Positions 43,480-54,589 of a stretch of DNA of 64,000 nt are shown here, piece after piece. The notes under the pieces were generated by a model, which saw only the letters and a list, made by a program, of their open reading frames with translations, was not told where the DNA came from and did not search any database. Every line of letters begins with the position of its first letter. The first letter of the stretch is position 1. The DNA is from Neoceratodus forsteri (taxonomy: Eukaryota; Chordata; Ceratodontiformes; Ceratodontidae): contig CM057450.1 of assembly GCA_016271365.2 (NCBI GenBank), positions 1,803,276,967-1,803,340,966 on the forward strand, written 5' to 3'. The translations under genes and the position numbers were made by a program.

Positions 43480-44240
43480 TCTAAACTTAAAGACATATTC
43501 CCTGTGGGAGTTACCTGGGTGGCATGCTTACCTTCCCAGTTATCACGGAGCAAGTCTGGGGCCCACGCACCCTGCGTCCATATAAGAGCTCAAGGGGAGA
43601 ACCCTGTCGACTCTTGGAGCACCCTCCTGTATGCGAACAACAGGTGGGAAGGTATTTCTCCCAGTCCCTCCCATGCTGTTCAACAAATGCATGGAACATC
43701 GATTAAAGCGTACCATTAAACCTTTCCACAAGCCCATTGGCTTGTGGGTGTCGTGTCGTTCGTCTCTGCCCTACCCACACTTCTCCCACAAACACTTAAT
43801 AAGGTCCGACATGAAGGTACCCGTCGATCAGTGAAAACCTCCTGTGGTAACCCAACATGGGAGAAAATCCCTAACAAGGCATCTGCCACCTTGTATGCCC
43901 TCAGTGAGGATAGGCGGCTATCTCTGGGTATCGGGTGGCATAATCTACCGCTGTCAGGATATACCTCTTCCTGGAGGAGTTTGGGGTATTAAAGGTCCCA
44001 CAATATCCATTCCTACCCTCTGGAATGGCTCCTCCATAGGGGTAAGGAAATTAGGACAGCTTTGCTTTTACTGCTTGCTTTCCCTATTTCTTGGCACCGA
44101 TGACAAGACCTGCAATATTCCTTCACCTGCTGGGTGAAGTTGGAATAATAGAATTCTGGGCCAATCACTGCATAGTCGTCTGATTCCCAGATGTCCGGAC
44201 ATGGGGATATCATGAGCAATCTTGAGCTACTTCCCACGGT
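43480..44240 (-). pseudogene. Gypsy integrase (broken)
   Basis: On the minus strand from 44200: a zinc-binding H2C2 segment (FTQQVKEYCRSCHRCQEIGK at about 44145-44085), then GMDIVGPL with the first catalytic Asp at about 44015, an ILTAVDYATRYPE-like stretch at about 43945, GLPQEVFTDR with the second Asp at about 43830, and QHGRDWEKYLPT followed by LELLYGRRVRGP at about 43690-43560. This is the retroviral-type integrase core and its C-terminal end, upstream of the RT in transcription order. Several frame changes are present. Confidence 0.85.
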
Positions 44241-45000
44241 ACCCCTGGGAAATCGACAAAGCTACCTGCCCATCACCCCTCCCTCTGTCCTTGCATTCTG
44301 CATATACAACAGTCCATTGTCCCAATACACTTTATGTCTCACATCACCTCCCTGTGTCCTGTTGGATTCTGCACAAGCCCTCAGCCTCTAAACTAGGATC
44401 AGTCCTCTGAGCGCTGCAAAATTCGCACATTTTCCCAAGGCATAGGACATGTCCCCTTCAGTGTCTAAACTGTGGTTCATAGCTCTAGTGTCAGGTCATT
44501 CAGGGTCACTGCCATCCTAACCCTCTGACCATCAGCTACCCGTCCCTCCTCAGAGTAACCTTCTGTAGCTGCTTTGTGAACTGCTACCGGGAGGTTCTAC
44601 CTCTCTTTCACTACTCTCTGCTTCAGAAGACATAGGGTGGGGAACCAGCCTCCCATTGTTTCCACAGGTGCTTCTACAGGGTTCAGGGAACTAGAATCGG
44701 CCTTTGCCGTCTGACTCAGGTAAATGTACACACCACCCCTCTTGTAGATTATTCCATATAATCATATCCAGGACGAGGTGATCTGCCACAGCCACTTTCT
44801 ACACCCTTTCTCCTGTCTCACCCCAGTCCAGGAGAACTCTTGCTATGGGCAGAATTTTTCCTCCCAGTAAATCCCTTTCAGTTATGAACTGATTAGGTAT
44901 ATGCTGTCCAGGTTCAACCAGATCCTTTTACTAAAGTAAGGGATGCCCCTGTTTCCTTAAACCATGGGTTTGCACCTTACTTACAGTAACTGGGTGAATG
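44241..45000 (-). pseudogene. Probable gypsy protease / linker region
   Basis: Lies between the Gag zinc knuckle and the integrase, where an aspartic protease is expected. On the minus strand a 'RVLLDWGETGERV' segment and a 'VAVADHLVLDMI' segment are readable near 44845-44755; the latter resembles the end of retropepsin domains (LPxDxLLGxDL). The active-site D-S/T-G was not found. The call rests mainly on position. Confidence 0.4.
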
Positions 45001-45027
45001 TGCTTCCTCATGTTTATAGGCATGGTT

Positions 45028-46269
45028 TCAGGGATACACAGTGCACCCACCTCTGTTCAGTACCACTTTGTACACTCTGTGCCTTTTAAGACACAGTCTG
45101 GCAAGATGCCCTGGTTGCTTGCAAAACCAACAGTCGTCATTTCTTTCATCAGGCAAATCCTTTCTTTGTACCTTGTGGCTGCCCGCTTTCTTGGTAGGCA
45201 GTGAGGTTTCAGCTGCCCTGAAGGTGTGCTTCTTCCTTTCTTTGCTGCCACACGCCCCACTCTCTTTGAGAGCAGACCTGTTCCTGGAATAGCAGGCAGA
45301 GGGCTCAGCAGCCTCCTTCACTGTTTTTGTTATCTCTGTCCTCCAGACAGGTTTTCAGCTCTGCTGAACAAACCCAAAAGAATTGCTCGAAGTACCACAT
45401 CCTCTTATTTTCTCTCTAGAATCTGCTTTGACCCCCTCCCACCAGCGTTTTAAAACTGACGTTGCTGTGTGGTGAGTTCCTTTTAGCTCATGTCTGGGCT
45501 TCTCCGTAGCTTATGGAACTAACCCTGTAGGCTTCTGGAGTTAACTCATATTTTTAAGCAAGACAGCTTTAAGTTTCTCATAATCACTACTGTCCTGATT
45601 GTCCATTTGACCCAATGTGTCCTAAGCTTTACCAGTAAGTAGCGAGGATTTCTGAAAGCTCAGGACTCCCTGGGTATTTTAGCCTGAATACAGACCTTTT
45701 CAAACGAATTTAAAAAGCATCCATATTCTCCCCTCTTTAAATTCAGCTATTAATTTATAATTTAACTTGTACCGGGTCCTGAAGTCTAGGTTCACCTCTA
45801 CCACTTACTACGTCTGGCGCTGGTCTTTGGAGTTTTGTTTTGCAAGTTCAAATTCCCTCTGGTGCTGGTTGTCTCTTTTCTCAGCCTCTCTCTGAGCTGT
45901 TTTCTCTTTCCTCGTCCTCTCCGACGCTGGTTTTCTTTTTCTGCATCTACAGCTCAAACCTCCTCTGCTCGAACTCCTGGGCTTCAAACCTTTATGCTCT
46001 AATTCCAGCTCCATTCTCCTCAACTCTGACTGTGTGGATTCCTTCCAGTGCTGTGGTGACCTTCCCCTGCTGTAGTGGCTCTGGGTTCTCGCTGCCCTCC
46101 TCCTGGGACTGGACACTGCACTAGACTCTGCACCACCGTCCAAGGTCTGGTCCCCTTTAGTCAACAGCTGTGTCCTGAGGCCCTGGGCAGTGGCTGTGCA
46201 TCTGCTGCCACAAGAGCCTCCATGAGGTGCTGTTTGTTTCACCCTGCTCGGACTGCTCTTTCCTGGCAC
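45028..46269 (-). pseudogene. Gypsy Gag with CCHC zinc knuckle (broken)
   Basis: On the minus strand an N-terminal part (46269-45808, 153 codons) is rich in Arg, Ser, Glu and Gln, with a charged helical stretch 'RTRKEKTAQREAEKRDNQ'. The middle is degraded; a DFRTRYKLNYKLIAEF-like piece is readable near 45780. The C-terminal part (45321-45028) is basic and carries one zinc knuckle CWFCKQPGHLARLC (CxxC-x4-H-x4-C), which would bind element RNA. It is the first coding part of the gypsy element. Its 5' edge is close to the CR1 insertion at 46345. Confidence 0.8.
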
Positions 46270-46344
46270 AACTGCCTCAGGTATTCCACAGTGTAGTCGC
46301 TGTAGGTGGAAGCCATCTTCTTCCTAATATATGTTATCTACTGA

Positions 46345-46805
46345 ATTGTTTCTATGAAGCCATACGAAGAGGACTAAAGGAGCTTAATATGTATGCCCTC
46401 GAGGAAAAGAGGAGAGGAACATGATAGAAAAATTTAAGTGCCTCAAGGGAATCAGTAAAGTCTAAGAGGGTAGCATCTTTCGGAAAAAGAGATCTGTAGA
46501 ACAAGGGGCTGAATTTGAAGATGGGGGGATGGCTCAGGGGCAATGTAGGAAATATTTTTCACGGAGGGTGGTGGATGCATGGAACAGCCTTCCTGAGGAG
46601 GTTGTGGGGTCAAAAACAGTGGGGAATTCAAGAATGCATGGGACAGTCATAAAGCAATTCTTGTGGGGAGGGTAGAAGGAAGTAGGCTGTTGGTTAACAA
46701 GGATCTGCAGCTTATCCGGTAGGTAGGTAGGTAGGAAATGGGCAGACTGGGTGTCATAGCGGTGTTATCTGCCAACAAAGTCTATGTTCCTGTGTTTACA
46801 GCTAC
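46345..46805 (+). mobile_element. CR1-like LINE 3'-end fragment
   Basis: Aligns with the last 450 bp of the CR1 copy ending at 57640 (GAGGGTAGCATCTTTC, GGTGGATGCATGG, AATTCTTGTGGGG, ATGGGCAGACTGGGTGTC). It is strongly 5'-truncated, with a short GTAG repeat at about 46720-46736. It lies just upstream (in gypsy orientation) of Gag. Confidence 0.8.
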
Positions 46806-46874
46806 ACTTGCTTGTAGCGGAAGAAAAATAAAAATAAATCTGGAAGGAACTTTAGACTGTAACCAAATGATATA

Positions 46875-46942
46875 CAGTATAACCGATTATCTGAAAACTG
46901 ACCTGTGTCACCCATTTAGTAGGTGATAATCGAGTTATACTG
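46875..46942. repeat. Short Tigger/pogo-like miniature element
   Basis: 68 bp with inverted ends CAGTATAACCGATTATC and GATAATCGAGTTATACTG, resembling Tigger termini (CAGT...CTCGATTATCCGA). A TA precedes the left end. Bases around 58105-58165 carry a similar GATTATCCGAA...TTCGGATAAT pair. Confidence 0.5.
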
Positions 46943-47305
46943 CATAAACCTGTTGTGTTTATAATTTATCGGCTCTCTAAACAACTCGTTACGTACAACC
47001 GCTGCAGCATAATTTTATTCACAATAATGCTTTCACCTGAGTTCTTACAGGGGCTAGGTCAGTTTGGCTTTAGTAGGTATATAGCAAAATTTGAGTTTAC
47101 AAGCGCATCTTGACACAAAGCACATTTTCTTGACCTGGAAGGACACTACTTCTTTATTCAGCTGTGAGCTGTGTGAGAAATTCTATATTGCACTTGATAT
47201 CTGCACAAACATGCACTTTTGCTTAATTCTGTGGGAGGTGAAACTAACTACCCTTGGTAATTGCTTTTATTCACATATTTATTTAGTGTTTCACCAAGAA
47301 GGCTT

Positions 47306-47640
47306 GCAAACTCTGTTTATCTTGTTAGTAACTTCAGAAGGATTTAAATACTGCATTTGGGTAGATCCTTGGAGGTAACTAGATTGTCTACTAAGATTTT
47401 CTGACAGTTAAATTATTTTTAAATAAATTACAGGTGGCTGAGGAGTTGAAAAAGGAGCTTGCAAACTCTGCTTATCTTGGAAGTAACTTCACAAGTGTTT
47501 GAATACTGCATTTGGTTGTCCCTTGGGGTGGCTGGATTGACTACTAGGATTTTGGAACAGAAACTATTTTTAAATAATTTACTGGTGCGTAGGAGTTTGT
47601 GATAGTTAAACTATTTTAAATAAGTTACTGTGGTTAGGAG
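47306..47640 (+). repeat. Tandem repeat, period about 153 bp
   Basis: The unit beginning CTTGCAAACTCTG recurs at 47306 and 47458. A third partial unit covers the ATTTTTAAATAA...GGAGTTTG part near 47595-47640. Units are about 80% alike by eye. Confidence 0.75.
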
Positions 47641-48147
47641 TTGTCATAGCAAAACCTGCACTGTGAAACAGGAAAAGACAGTCTTTCAAGCAACAGAGGG
47701 AGGTGGATCTAGGTTTCACGTTTGTTTGTTACAATTCTTAAGATTTTCAGTGCAGGAAGAGTTTAAAGCACAACTGACTTATTTTGGGGCTGACAGCTTT
47801 CAGGCACGAAGCACCAGGCCTGTTTTGGGGCTGGGGAGGTTTACCTATGTCTGACTTGGATTGTGGATTTCTCTGTTTGATTAGCAGGGTATTTTCTCTG
47901 TCAAATTGTTGTGTAGGGCATCTTGCTGACAGGAAGGCACTCATCGCAGCGGTGGGTCAGAGCTTTAGCCGATTGTTTGTGAGGCACAGTTTAGGCCCAG
48001 CCCTTCCCACCCTCACCCCACCCATCCCTGGAAATAGTTCCTTTATACCTGGGGTTCTGACATCATTTCTTCAAAGTGCAAGGTGCATATCACTGTCATA
48101 TCCTCTCTAGCACACTGCACTGACAATATAAGCATACACATTGTATA

Positions 48148-48212
48148 ATATATATATATATATATATTCTATATAACAAACCAATCACATACACACACAC
48201 ACACAAAAAAAA
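48148..48212. repeat. (TA)n and (CA)n microsatellites
   Basis: About ten TA units, a 20-bp spacer and about eight AC units followed by an A-run. Confidence 0.9.
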
Positions 48213-48216
48213 AAAT

Positions 48217-49070
48217 GTGGGAGTAGTGCAATGTAATGGCTGTGGGGCAGCAGTCTTCCGGGAGTCTTTCTGGAGGCTGAGAGGCTGCCCTATTTGCAGA
48301 CAACTCTCTGCCCTGAAGGAGGAGGTTGCCAGTCTTCAGGCCACACTGGACGGTAGGAAGGAACCTCCCCATCCAGGAGCACCAGAGCCACCACCACTAC
48401 CTCAAAGATGCGGAAGAAGCACAGGCGTTGGACCACAGTGGGCTCAGGGAGGGTGAGGATGGTGGAACAGAGGCACACCAGTCAGTTGTTCCACACTACA
48501 ATCCATACACCATTCTGGGGCATAGCTCCCCTATGGATGCACCCGCAGAGGAGGCTGAGGACAACTGTCACAAGGGAGCCCACAGGAAGGAGGCAGAGGA
48601 CACCACAAGGAAAGGAAGCAGCTCCTGGTGGGGACTCAATTATTAGGGGATAGAACTGGGGAGCAGGGAAAACTGAAGTAAGGTGCCTGCCTGGTGCCAT
48701 GGCTTGAGAGACAGGAGCGCATCCTCAGGATCACGAGAACAGCTGCAGGAGTCTGAGCTGGACGTCATTGTCCACCTAGGGACAAATGACTGGCTAATCA
48801 TGAGATTAGAGCAGTGCAGAAGGACTTTGTAGAACTGGGGAGGGGCCTAAGACAAGTAGCACACACAATATCCTTCTCTGACGTGCTGCCTGTCAATGGC
48901 ATGAGTGAGGCGAGGTACTTTGCACCATGTAGTTTAATGAATGGTTGAGAAAATGGTGTGGAGCATAGGGGTTTGGCTTCATTGGGGACTGGGGTTCCAC
49001 CTGGAGGGACACCAGCCTATACTGGCAGGATGGTCTGCATCTGTCCAGGAAGGAACAAGTCTTCGAGCAA
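48217..49070 (+). pseudogene. CR1 ORF1: zinc finger and SGNH esterase-like domain (broken)
   Basis: The first 80 codons are open: MGVVQCNGCGAAVFRESF, then 'RGCPICRQLSALKEEVASLQ'. This is a Cys-rich finger (CxxC...CxxC) followed by a short coiled-coil-like stretch. After frame changes, GDSIIRG at about 48630-48650 and DVIVHLGTNDW at about 48760-48795 match blocks I and III of the SGNH/GDSL esterase fold known from CR1 and L2 ORF1 proteins. Several stops lie in between. Its role in retrotransposition is thought to involve RNA or lipid binding; that is family knowledge, not seen here. Confidence 0.75.
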
Positions 49071-49225
49071 TCGGTTTAAATGCTTCATTGGCAAGCTTTT
49101 AAACTAGTCAAGGGAGGCACTGATAAGCAGCAGGAAAATCCCAGCCTCTCCCTACAAAACAGGGTACTAAATGAGAAAAAGATCGCGGTAGAAAGGTCAG
49201 TGGGATGCTGCAAAGAAGGTAAAGC

Positions 49226-50648
49226 CAGCAAAAAATGGAGAGCAGCAAGTACCAATGCCCGTAGTCTGAGTAACAAGCTTCCTGAATTAGTGGCCTTGAT
49301 GGAGGAAAACATCTGGATATCGTGGCAGTCATAGAAATGTGGTACACACAAAACCATGACTGGGACATAAACATACCAGGATACACTATCTACAGGAGGA
49401 CAGGGAGGGTAAAGAGGAGGAGGAGTAGCTCTTTACATAAGGAAGGAATCAAAGCAACAGAACAAAAGGGAAAACAGGAGGAGAAGAAGCACTGTGGGTA
49501 AATTTGGAGACCGCAATGACACCACAATCTGCACAGGGGTTATTACAGACCCCTTCTCAGGGAGGAAATGGACAAGGAAATGATAGAAAGATTACTTAGA
49601 ATGGCAGAAAAAGGGAGATATTGCTGATGGGTGATCTGAATATGCCAGATGTTAACTGGAGTGCAGTTGCAGCAGCCACTTCAAAGAGTGGGGTTATTCT
49701 AGATGCCCTACAGGAGTATGTCTTAGACAACTAGTATTGGAGCCCACTTGAGAGGAGCAATCTAGACCTGGTTCTCTCAAATGGAGATGAAGAGAGGATC
49801 ACAGATAGTAGAAGTGGGTAGCCATCTGGGAACTAGCGACCATCGAACAGTATGGTTCACAATAAACACAGCAATAGAGTCAAGCCATACAAGGCAAAAG
49901 TACTGGACTTTAGGAGGCTGACTTTGCAAAAGCAGGTGAGTGCCTAAGGAATGCACTAGCAAATGCGCGGGAAGGAGGGTGGAAGAACAATGGGAATAAT
50001 AAAACTGCAATCACAAGGTAACAAGCCTTTGTGTGAAGCAAATAAAGAAAGCGAAGCGATGTAAAAAACCACTATGGTTCTCAAAGGAAGTGGCAGTGAA
50101 GGTTCAGAGAAAAAGAAAGCATTCAGGAAGTACAAGGAATCACAGAAGGAGCAAGACAGAGAACTGTATCAGTTAAAGCAAAGGAAGCTGCGAAGGTCAG
50201 AACATAAGGCCCAAACCGAGGAAAGATAGCCAACTCAGTTAAGAAGGGGCTAAAACCTTTATAGGTACATCAGGGAGCGAAGAAAGACCAAGGAGGGTTA
50301 GTGAGGCTTAATAAAGAGGAGGGAGGGGGAGGGTGGGCAGAGGGTGACTGTGAAAGGCAGAGATACTAAACAAATATTTTTGCTCAGTATTTACAAAGGA
50401 AGTGGAGGAGGTACCTAAAACAAACAGTAGAAACACTCTGGATACAGAAGTTGATACCAGCCCATTTACAGAAGAAAGGTTCTGAAAGAACTCTTAAAAC
50501 TGAAGGTGGACAAAGCAATGGGGCCTGATGGGATTCATCCCAGAATTCTAAAAGAACTAAGGTAGAACTAGTGACACCACTGACTACCCTCTTTAACAAA
50601 TCATGGGAGGATGGGGTGGTACCGAGGACTGGAGAAGGGCAGATGTGA
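49226..50648 (+). pseudogene. CR1 ORF2 endonuclease and start of RT (broken)
   Basis: The APE-type endonuclease starts near 49240: STNARSLSNKLPELVALMEE, then an IAVIETWYTQNHDWD-like stretch at about 49325-49365 and 'GGGVALYIRKGIKA' at about 49420-49455 after shifts, followed by a MGDLNMPDVNW-like motif at about 49630. The RT begins near 50480 with 'LLKLKVDKAMGPDGIHPRIL', the conserved start of CR1 RTs, and stops at 50648 where DIRS copy E begins. Multiple frameshifts. Confidence 0.8.
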
Positions 50649-50662
50649 TTCAAACAACATGA

Positions 50663-50812
50663 AGTCTTGCTATATTATGACATATGCAGTTTGTCCCAGC
50701 CTTAGAACTGCTCCGGAGGTGAAAGAGTTAACTTTCCATGCCAGGCATGGAATCTTGAGCCAGCTCGGTTGAAAACTCTGTCTGTTGTTCTTCAGACTCA
50801 AACTGTCAGATT
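50663..50812 (+). repeat. DIRS-alpha E left inverted terminal repeat
   Basis: Reverse complement of about 56031-56182. It has GAGTTAACTTTCCATGCCAG and GCATGGAATC in common with the right repeat. Confidence 0.9.
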
Positions 50813-51210
50813 ATTTTCTCCGCCTCACTGAACAGTCGCTCCGGAGATTTCTCCTTCTGCTTCAGTTCATTTTGTCGGTTAAAAGATGTAATTTCGGTTT
50901 TTAAACTGCATTTGTCTTATTTTAACGCAACGGTCGGTTCAAGCTCTGTCTGTGGTATCGTAAGTAATAGATAGGTTTACATTTTCTCTGTGTGGAACTT
51001 GCAAGCGTTATGATCGGTTCGGTTTGAACCGATCAGGTTATTTTAAACTTAATTAAATTACGTTTAGAGTCGGTTCTCGGTTCTTATCGGTTCTAAAAAG
51101 ACGGATTTCATTACGGTTTTTCCACCACCCCGTGACACGTTTGGGAACCGATAAGGGTGTGTTGCTTAGCGAGTTGCCGTAAAGGACAAGTTTTTGGTTA
51201 GACTGGCATT

Positions 51211-52740
51211 ATGTCTGAGAAACCCAAAGAAAACCGGGCCCACTGGGTTTCAGCACTGTAGTGTCTGTGGGGAAGCCTTTGCCAAGGCTGACCCACACAC
51301 CACATGTGTTTATTGTCTGGGGTTTGACCACCTCAATGCAGACTGCCAGATTTGCAGGATTTCCTGCAGCTACCCTGGATAAGAGAGTTGGTAGGCTCCG
51401 GGGAACGAGAGGCCAAAAGTCCGCTGACCGGATGGCCAGCCCGGTTCGGTGCCAACCGAACGGAGGAGTGCCTCTGACCAGGGCGAGACTTCCTCGGGCA
51501 AGCGAAGAGCTGACTCGGAGGAGCCAGTTCCAGCAAAGAGGACTAGAAAATCAGCAGGTGTGGAGCCAACATTTCCTTCTCCAACCGCTGCAGAGATAAG
51601 TAAGCGATCCAAATTGTCCAGTTGCTTTCCCGGTTCCGACCGAACCGGCACCATCAGGTAAGCGGTCGGTTCCACCGGTTCAAGAATATGATATAGAGGA
51701 ATTTTATGAACCAGAGGAGGGGAGGAGGATTATGAAGAGAGTGAATGTGATTTTGAAAGTCTGGATGTGCCCATTGAACTGGACATCTCCCCAGACAGAC
51801 CTTAGGAGTGCCCCCTAGGCTTTCTGAGTCCCTTCTCATTTTATGTTTTATAAAAAGTTGCTGAAACCCTCCAGCTCCCTTTGGAAGAAGCTGTGGATGA
51901 ACAGGAGGAGCCTGACTATGTGGAAATGATGGATATCCCAGAGTCAGGAGATTGTCTATTCCTTTACATAAATCTTTTGGAAACAGACAATAAAAATTTT
52001 AAAAGCTCCTAACACTATACCTCCTGTGGATAAAAAAAAATGGATAAGAGGTACACATTGTCAGGCTCTGATATGGAGTTCCTTTCACAACAATGCAGCC
52101 ATGTTGGGGTAGTGCAGGCTGCAGCCTGTAATAAGGCAAATATTCCCTTGGCTTCACCCCCCATGACAAGGACTCCAGAAGGATTGATGCCATGGCAAGA
52201 AACAATACATGGCAGCATCCTTGGGACTCAGACAGGCAAATTATATGGCCTATGTTGCAAGATACCAGAAATCCAGATGGGATACTGTGTATGGCTTTAG
52301 CGAAACAGGTCCTAGCCAGCTGCCAAGGAGCTGGAGCAGGTGGCTGCTGATGGTATTGAGGCATCCAAGGTGCAATTCCATGCTGCAGTGGACTCTAATG
52401 ATGTATCTTCAAGAGTCATGGCTACATCTGTGGCTTTGCAGAATGGCTTGGCTCAGGTGTACTAGCCTGTCACAGGATACCCAGGCTAAGGCCATGGATT
52501 TTCCTGTTGTGGGTAATTCTCTGTTTGGGGAGCAGACAGAGAATTACATGAAAAAATGGATGAGTGTGGACCACTTATAGGAGTGCACAGGCCAAGGAGA
52601 GTGAGCCACTCCTCAGAGGCAGCTTTCCAGGGGCAGGGCAGGCCTCTTCACAGGCCTTTTACCAAGCCCAGGCCTCCTCGTCAGCTTATGCCCAGAGGGG
52701 GTTCTTCAGAGGAGAGACAGACGAGTGCAGCAGGCCTGCT
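51211..52740 (+). pseudogene. DIRS-alpha Gag (copy E, broken)
   Basis: Start ATG at 51211 (MSEKPKE), the position matched by 63415 in copy F and by a GTG in copy A. The zinc-binding motif follows at about 51250-51365: HCSVCGEAFAKADPHTTCVY, then 'CLGFDHLNADCQIC'. 'EEPVPAKRTRKSAGVEP' at about 51510-51560 is a basic patch. The C-terminal part (52209-52580) carries 'RWDTVYGFSETGP', 'QESWLHLWLCRMAW' and 'AMDFPVVGNSLFGEQTENYM'. Shifts at about 51370 and 52200 break it. It runs into the RT frame. Confidence 0.75.
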
Positions 52741-53690
52741 CCACCCCTCAGCCTAAAGCCCCTGCAAACAGGCACCCTGATGGGATGCCCAGGGCTGATT
52801 CTCCTTTACCTGTAGTGGGCAGGCTGGCTCTTGGTCCAGGACTGGGAGTCTTTAACATCAGACAAGTGGGTCCTGGAAGTAGTAAACCCAGGACTGGTTC
52901 TCAGCTCAAAACATTTCCAGAGATGAGAACCAGATCCTTTCCACCTGCAAATCCATTAGAGGCTCTCACTTTGGAAACAGAAGTGTCAACCCTCCTGGCT
53001 CTCAGAGCTGTAGAAAGGGTTCCTCCCTACACCAGGGCAAGGACTGTACCCAGGTACTTCCTTACCCCAAAAAGACAGGAGAATGGCGCCCATCCTGGAT
53101 CTCAGATACCTAAACAAGCACCTTTTAAAACCAAAATTCAAAATGGTGACTCTGGGAATTATTTTACCCTCCCTAAGGCCAGGGACTGGCTAGCGTCCCT
53201 GGACCTCAAGGATGCCTACTTCCATGTTCTCATCAGAAGCTCCCACGAAAGACCTCAGATTCAACTGCCCTCAGGCCATTACCAGTTCAGAGCAATGCCC
53301 TCGGCCTCACCTTTGCCCCAAGGTATTACAAAATGCCTGACAGTAGCAGTTGCTCACTTAAGGAGGCAAAAGATTGCCGTCTTTCCTTACCTGGACGACT
53401 GGCTCATAGTGGGTCAGTCTTCAGACCAAGTCAAATTACACCTTCAGGTTACCCAGCAGCTGCTTACATCTCTAGGTTTTCTTCTCAGTCTTCCAAAGTC
53501 AGTTCTAGAGCCTGTTCAGCTACTCACCTTCATAGGCGAGAACTGGACACAAAGCAAGGCCAGAGCTTTCCTTCCTCTAGAAAGAGTAAAGGCCCTGGTG
53601 GCTCTGGCCTCCTCCTTCACTCTGCAGGTCTCTCGACCAGCAAGGCACTTTCTACAGCTCCTAGGCACATGGCTGCTTCCACAGCTGTAG
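52725..53690 (+). CDS. DIRS-alpha reverse transcriptase (copy E, longest open RT frame)
   Basis: A 321-codon open stretch, the best preserved RT in the window. From residue 1: the Gag/RT linker, then fingers (a 'VERVPPYTRARTVPRYFLTPK' region at about residues 95-115, slightly shifted near GAHPGSQI), palm DWLASLDLKDAYFHVLIRSS at about residues 160-180, LPSGHYQFRAMPSASPLPQG at about 190-210 (FGLTxAP is scrambled by a local shift), the catalytic box FPYLDDWLIVGQ at about 225-236, and a thumb with 'SVLEPVQLLTFIGENWTQSK'. Both catalytic aspartates are present. It ends at a stop after HLLQL-type sequence, whereas an intact element would continue into RNase H. Start at 52725 is only the first ATG of the open stretch. 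Confidence 0.75.
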   Translation: MQQACSTPQPKAPANRHPDGMPRADSPLPVVGRLALGPGLGVFNIRQVGPGSSKPRTGSQLKTFPEMRTRSFPPANPLEALTLETEVSTLLALRAVERVPPYTRARTVPRYFLTPKRQENGAHPGSQIPKQAPFKTKIQNGDSGNYFTLPKARDWLASLDLKDAYFHVLIRSSHERPQIQLPSGHYQFRAMPSASPLPQGITKCLTVAVAHLRRQKIAVFPYLDDWLIVGQSSDQVKLHLQVTQQLLTSLGFLLSLPKSVLEPVQLLTFIGENWTQSKARAFLPLERVKALVALASSFTLQVSRPARHFLQLLGTWLLPQL

Positions 53691-53849
53691 TCGAGGAGCA
53701 AGATTTCAGATGAGGGGCATTCAGTTCCATTTGAGAGCCTTCTGGTCTCAAAGGAGAGATCTCTAACCAAATTGATCCCAGTAACTCGACCCTGATCCAG
53801 GACCTACAGTGGTGGCAGGATCAGAGCAATCTGAGGCAGGGTTCCTTTC

Positions 53850-54540
53850 ATCCCTCAATCTCACTCCTTGACCCTTACTACAGATCGTCCCTCTTGGGAT
53901 GGGGAGCTCACATGGGCACCTCACCACCCAGGGATTGTGGTCCCCTCAGGAATCTCTGCTCCATATCAATCTGTTGGAACTCAGAGCTGTTTTTCTAGCA
54001 CTTCTTTTTTTTCTGCATCTGTTCAGAACAAAGTGGTACAGGTCAGAACAGACAACACCACTACAATGTGGTACATCAACAAGCAAGGGGCACTCGGTCT
54101 TGGCCTTGTGCACCGAGGCAATGAAGTTGTGGTCTCTGGCTTATTCCCTGAACACTTCCCTCATGGCAGTTCACCTCCCAGGCAAGGACAATGTCCTGGC
54201 AGATGCTCTCAGCAGGATTTCCCAGGGCCATCACGAATGGTCACTGGATCCCCTAGTACTGGAGTTAGTATTTGCCAGGTGGGGCACCCCTCAGATAGAT
54301 CTTTTGCAGCCCCAGACAATCACCAACTTCCGATTTTTTGTTGCAGGCCCCCAGTGTTGGGCTCAGTCCTTCTGGATGCCTTCCTTCTTGACTGGGAAGG
54401 AAGTTCCTCTATGCCTTTCTCCCTTCCTCTCTTGTTCAAGGTGCTAGTCAAAATCAGATCTCAACCTTGCAAGATGATTCTGATTGCTCCAGATTGGGCC
54501 AGACAGCCTGGTATCCACTCCTTCTGTCCTTAGCAGTTCA
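53850..54540 (+). pseudogene. DIRS-alpha RNase H and methyltransferase-type domains (copy E, broken)
   Basis: A 182-codon open stretch (53899-54447) holds MGSSHGHLTTQGLWSPQESL, 'LHINLLELRAVFLALLFF', a QTTPLQCGTSTSK region (normally TDNTTTMWYINKQ, shifted here) and VHLPGKDNVLADALSRISQG. The first RNase H block just upstream (about 53875) reads LTTDRPSWDGE, in which the usual DASLLGWG is damaged. The methyltransferase-type domain from about 54270 has 'WGTPQIDLLQPQTITNFRFF' and MILIAPDWARQPG at about 54473-54512. Confidence 0.8.
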
Positions 54541-54589
54541 CCTTCCCTGTGTCTTCCCAGGAATCACAATCTGTTAACCTGTGCCCAGG

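Larger units (their letters stand above)
46806..48200. other. Unassigned, probably gypsy 5' internal region plus small repeats
   Basis: No protein-coding signal. It contains a short Tigger-like palindromic element, a 150-bp tandem repeat and TA/CA microsatellites at about 48148-48210, which end next to the CR1 5' end. Some of it may be the untranslated leader of the gypsy element or the CR1 5' region. Confidence 0.4.

Noticed and set aside
52725..53690. Intact, active reverse transcriptase
   Set aside because: Although open for 321 codons, the FGLTxAP and fingers blocks are scrambled by compensating shifts and the frame stops before RNase H.
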